Program-made: the position numbers and the translations under genes | The notes under the pieces: model-generated | The model's database searches: none | What the model was told of the DNA's origin: nothing | What the model saw: the letters and a program-made list of their open reading frames with translations, nothing else | NCBI GenBank assembly: GCA_905178155.1 | Contig: CAJINV010000005.1 | Span: forward strand, 8,533,591 to 8,597,590 | Reading direction: 5' to 3' | Origin: Amoebophrya sp. A120 | Lineage: Eukaryota; Sar; Dinophyceae; Syndiniales; Amoebophryaceae | DNA: 64,000 nt | Shown here: positions 62,901 to 64,000 of the stretch, piece by piece | How the letters are laid out: every line of letters begins with the position of its first letter | How positions within the stretch are numbered: the stretch's first letter is position 1

Positions 62901-63912
62901 TTGAACGCGTGTGTTTAACGTCGGCCCCGAAGGGGGGACCCTCGCCTGGTCGTGGGGACCACGATGAACAGGGCAAAACAACAGCAATAACAGCAATATC
63001 AAGCGAGAAGAGGACCAAGGGAAACCAGAAAGTGTTCGACGCGGGGGTGGTATCAACTGCAAACGTGTCTGGTCTGGAAGAATGCATGTTTGTCATGCTT
63101 GTCTGGCATGACTCTTAAATCTGTCATGCGCGTTTCCCAAGAGCCGCATTTTTCTGCCATGCAGAAACGCGGTTTGTCATGCAGAATGGGCAACACCTAG
63201 AAGGTCAGAAACTTGTCATGCTGAGCCAGCACTTGTTGCCTCCTCATGATACGCCACCAAGCATCACAAGTTTATTCCCGACCCAGACACATTTGCATTT
63301 CATAGGTGGACCTGCGGCCGCACCTTGCCAACCAGATCAAGCCGATGCTGATCAGCATTCCTATGAATTGCAAAAGTATCGTACTAGTAGAAATCGCATT
63401 ACAAATTTCCTTAGCATGAGAAATAAAATTTGTAATGCGGATTTTTTACCTTAAAAAACAGACTTGTAATGCATGACTGCAATTAGTACGAGTGCGATAC
63501 TTTTGCGATTCATAATTCCGCAGGGCCGCCAAATCTCCTCGGCGGAGGCCTTCGAACGGCTAGTAGGAAAGTATGGAACTGCTCTCAGACGTTACAATTT
63601 CAACTGTCACACGAATTTGTCATGCGAAATAATACTATCAACACTGCCACGATCAAGCTACTTTGCATGACAAATTCTCGACGCGGACGCGCTAAATAGA
63701 GCTAGAATGATCCGCATCAAATCTGTAATGCAAGACGCGCAAGGTCGTGTTCCCTAGCATCATCTGTGCTACCCTTGTGCATCACAAATTCACGTATTAA
63801 CAGTTGCGAATGCAACATTCGAGAATTTGATAAAAAGTGGCTCTGGGAGGACGGCCTGCAGCTGCTGCGGGGAAAGGGAATTTTCCAAACAAGGGCCACA
63901 ACTAGTGCGGAT
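59911..63912 (+). CDS. CobW/COG0523 family GTPase (metal chaperone), 3'-partial
   Basis: Exons: 59911-60353, 61464-61707, 61851-62100, 62327-62395, 62553-63050, 63310-63361, 63520-63571, 63838-63912. They give 561 codons in one frame; the gene continues past the window inside a family C introner. Walker A is GFLGSGKTT (residues 54-62). A switch-like NEF is at 82-84. The metal-binding signature LPNGCICC (Cys 230, 232, 233) is rebuilt by removing the introner at 61708. Then come an EANGVADP Walker-B-region motif, [10 protein letters not shown] and NKVD (339-342). COG0523 proteins are GTPases that deliver zinc or cobalt to client proteins. Between NEF and LPNGCICC lies a ~140-residue Ser/Thr/Ala/Gly low-complexity insert, and another charged insert follows the NKVD domain ([13 protein letters not shown]). 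Both are unusual for the family. A 1.07-kb insertion with 43-bp repeats falls in the first insert. Confidence 0.85.
60354..61420. mobile_element. 1.07-kb insertion flanked by a 43-bp direct repeat, in CobW coding sequence
   Basis: Repeats at 60311-60353 and 61421-61463 are identical (start CGAGTAGTACAGCCGGTCCG). Read through, the frame meets stops. Removing insert plus one repeat (1110 bp) keeps the frame. The interior repeats GTGTGATAGTGTTTTTC at 60992, 61214 and 61400 and its complement near 61120 and 61265, so it can form several hairpins. Its left end begins TATC like introners, but its right end does not end ATA. Confidence 0.72.
61708..61845. mobile_element. Introner, family C-like, short (CobW gene)
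   Basis: 138 bp. TATCTTCCAGGAAAAAACTA on the left, GTTTTTTCCTGGATA on the right; flanks ACGGG/GTGGG. Its excision creates NGCICC exactly. Confidence 0.88.
62101..62321. mobile_element. Introner, family J (CobW gene)
   Basis: 221 bp. TATGAGAGTGCACAAGAACT on the left, AGTTGTGCACTGTCATA on the right; flanks AGATG/TGATG. Confidence 0.88.
62396..62547. mobile_element. Introner, family H (CobW gene)
   Basis: 152 bp. TATGAACTGCAAAAGTACCG on the left, GGTGCATTTGCGGCGCATA on the right; flanks CGTCG/CGTTG. It precedes the NKVD exon. Confidence 0.86.
63051..63304. mobile_element. Introner, family A (CobW gene)
   Basis: 254 bp; TATCAACTGCAAACGTGTCT on the left; perfect duplication GGTGG. The CobW fragment at 58393 has the empty site GGGGGTGGACCTG. 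GT-AG is possible here. Confidence 0.92.
63362..63514. mobile_element. Introner, family H (CobW gene)
   Basis: 153 bp; TATGAATTGCAAAAGTATCG on the left; perfect duplication ATTCC. Confidence 0.9.
63572..63832. mobile_element. Introner, family D, diverged (CobW gene)
   Basis: 261 bp. TATGGAACTGCTCTCAGACG on the left, CAACATTCGAGAATTTGATA on the right; flanks GAAAG/AAAAG. Confidence 0.85.
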
Positions 63913-64000
63913 TATGCAAGAAAAAAACTGTGTAAGTGTAAATCTGTGATGCAGAAAATGCAAAACAGTCACACTTGTCATGCCAGACAGCCATGAAGTC
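63913..64000. mobile_element. Introner, family C, cut by the window end (CobW gene)
   Basis: Left end TATGCAAGAAAAAAACTGTG after CGGAT; the interior matches the copy at 6025. The right end lies outside the window. Confidence 0.85.

Overview
This is eukaryotic nuclear DNA, most probably from an introner-rich protist. Genes are split by dozens of short insertions with terminal inverted repeats, and they lie among retroelements and GC-structured minisatellites. That architecture best matches what is known of Amoebophrya-type syndinian dinoflagellate parasites. This assignment is an inference, because no rRNA or organellar marker is present.

Layout. 1-5.9 kb: no gene recognised, one dispersed repeat. 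5.9-12.1 kb: a 16-exon gene for a membrane-anchored hydrolase-like protein (674 aa). 12.1-24.5 kb: 35-bp and 98-bp tandem repeats, a dispersed repeat, then a ~128-bp minisatellite interrupted by a 7.45-kb tyrosine-recombinase retroelement and a 420-bp derivative of it. 24.5-34.8 kb: a 7-exon SGNH/GDSL-type hydrolase gene whose fifth intron is 7.4 kb and contains a LINE-type reverse transcriptase and an inverted-repeat element. 35.6-38.1 kb: a related minisatellite. 39.0-52.5 kb: a 14-exon gene for a secreted or anchored, very Cys-rich protein (474 aa). Three of its introns carry further insertions; one is a 5.85-kb Helitron-like element holding a 3.2-kb palindromic satellite. 55.3-56.3 kb: an intronless gene of unknown function. 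57.6-58.4 kb: a partial copy of a CobW-type gene. 59.9 kb to the end: a CobW/COG0523 GTPase gene that runs off the window.

The unifying system is the introners. I delimited 40 complete ones in four genes, plus two in the CobW fragment and several outside genes. They fall into about 11 families by terminal repeat (A, core GTCTGGGTCTGGAAG; B, GTAAAAACGTCCCCAC; C, AAGAAAAAAACTGTG; D, TATGGCGTTCTCAA; E, AAAAATCCCCCCTCCCC; F, GGAAATCCTCAAAGTGG; G, GAAATCGTCAAAGTTG; H, GCAAAAGTATCGTACTCG; I, GAAAAATGCCCCCACC; J, TATGAGAGTGCACAA; K, AAAAAAGTTCGTCAC). All families begin TAT and end ATA, are mostly flanked by a 5-bp target duplication, and share internal TTGTSATGC-like motifs. Removing each element plus one duplication copy restores an open frame in every exon of three genes (674 aa, 474 aa and 561+ aa). 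In the SGNH gene it works except for one extra base in exon 3. Only about 3 of the 40 allow a frame-preserving GT-AG intron, so excision must rely on non-canonical borders. Larger mobile DNA has repeatedly landed inside introners, not in exons.
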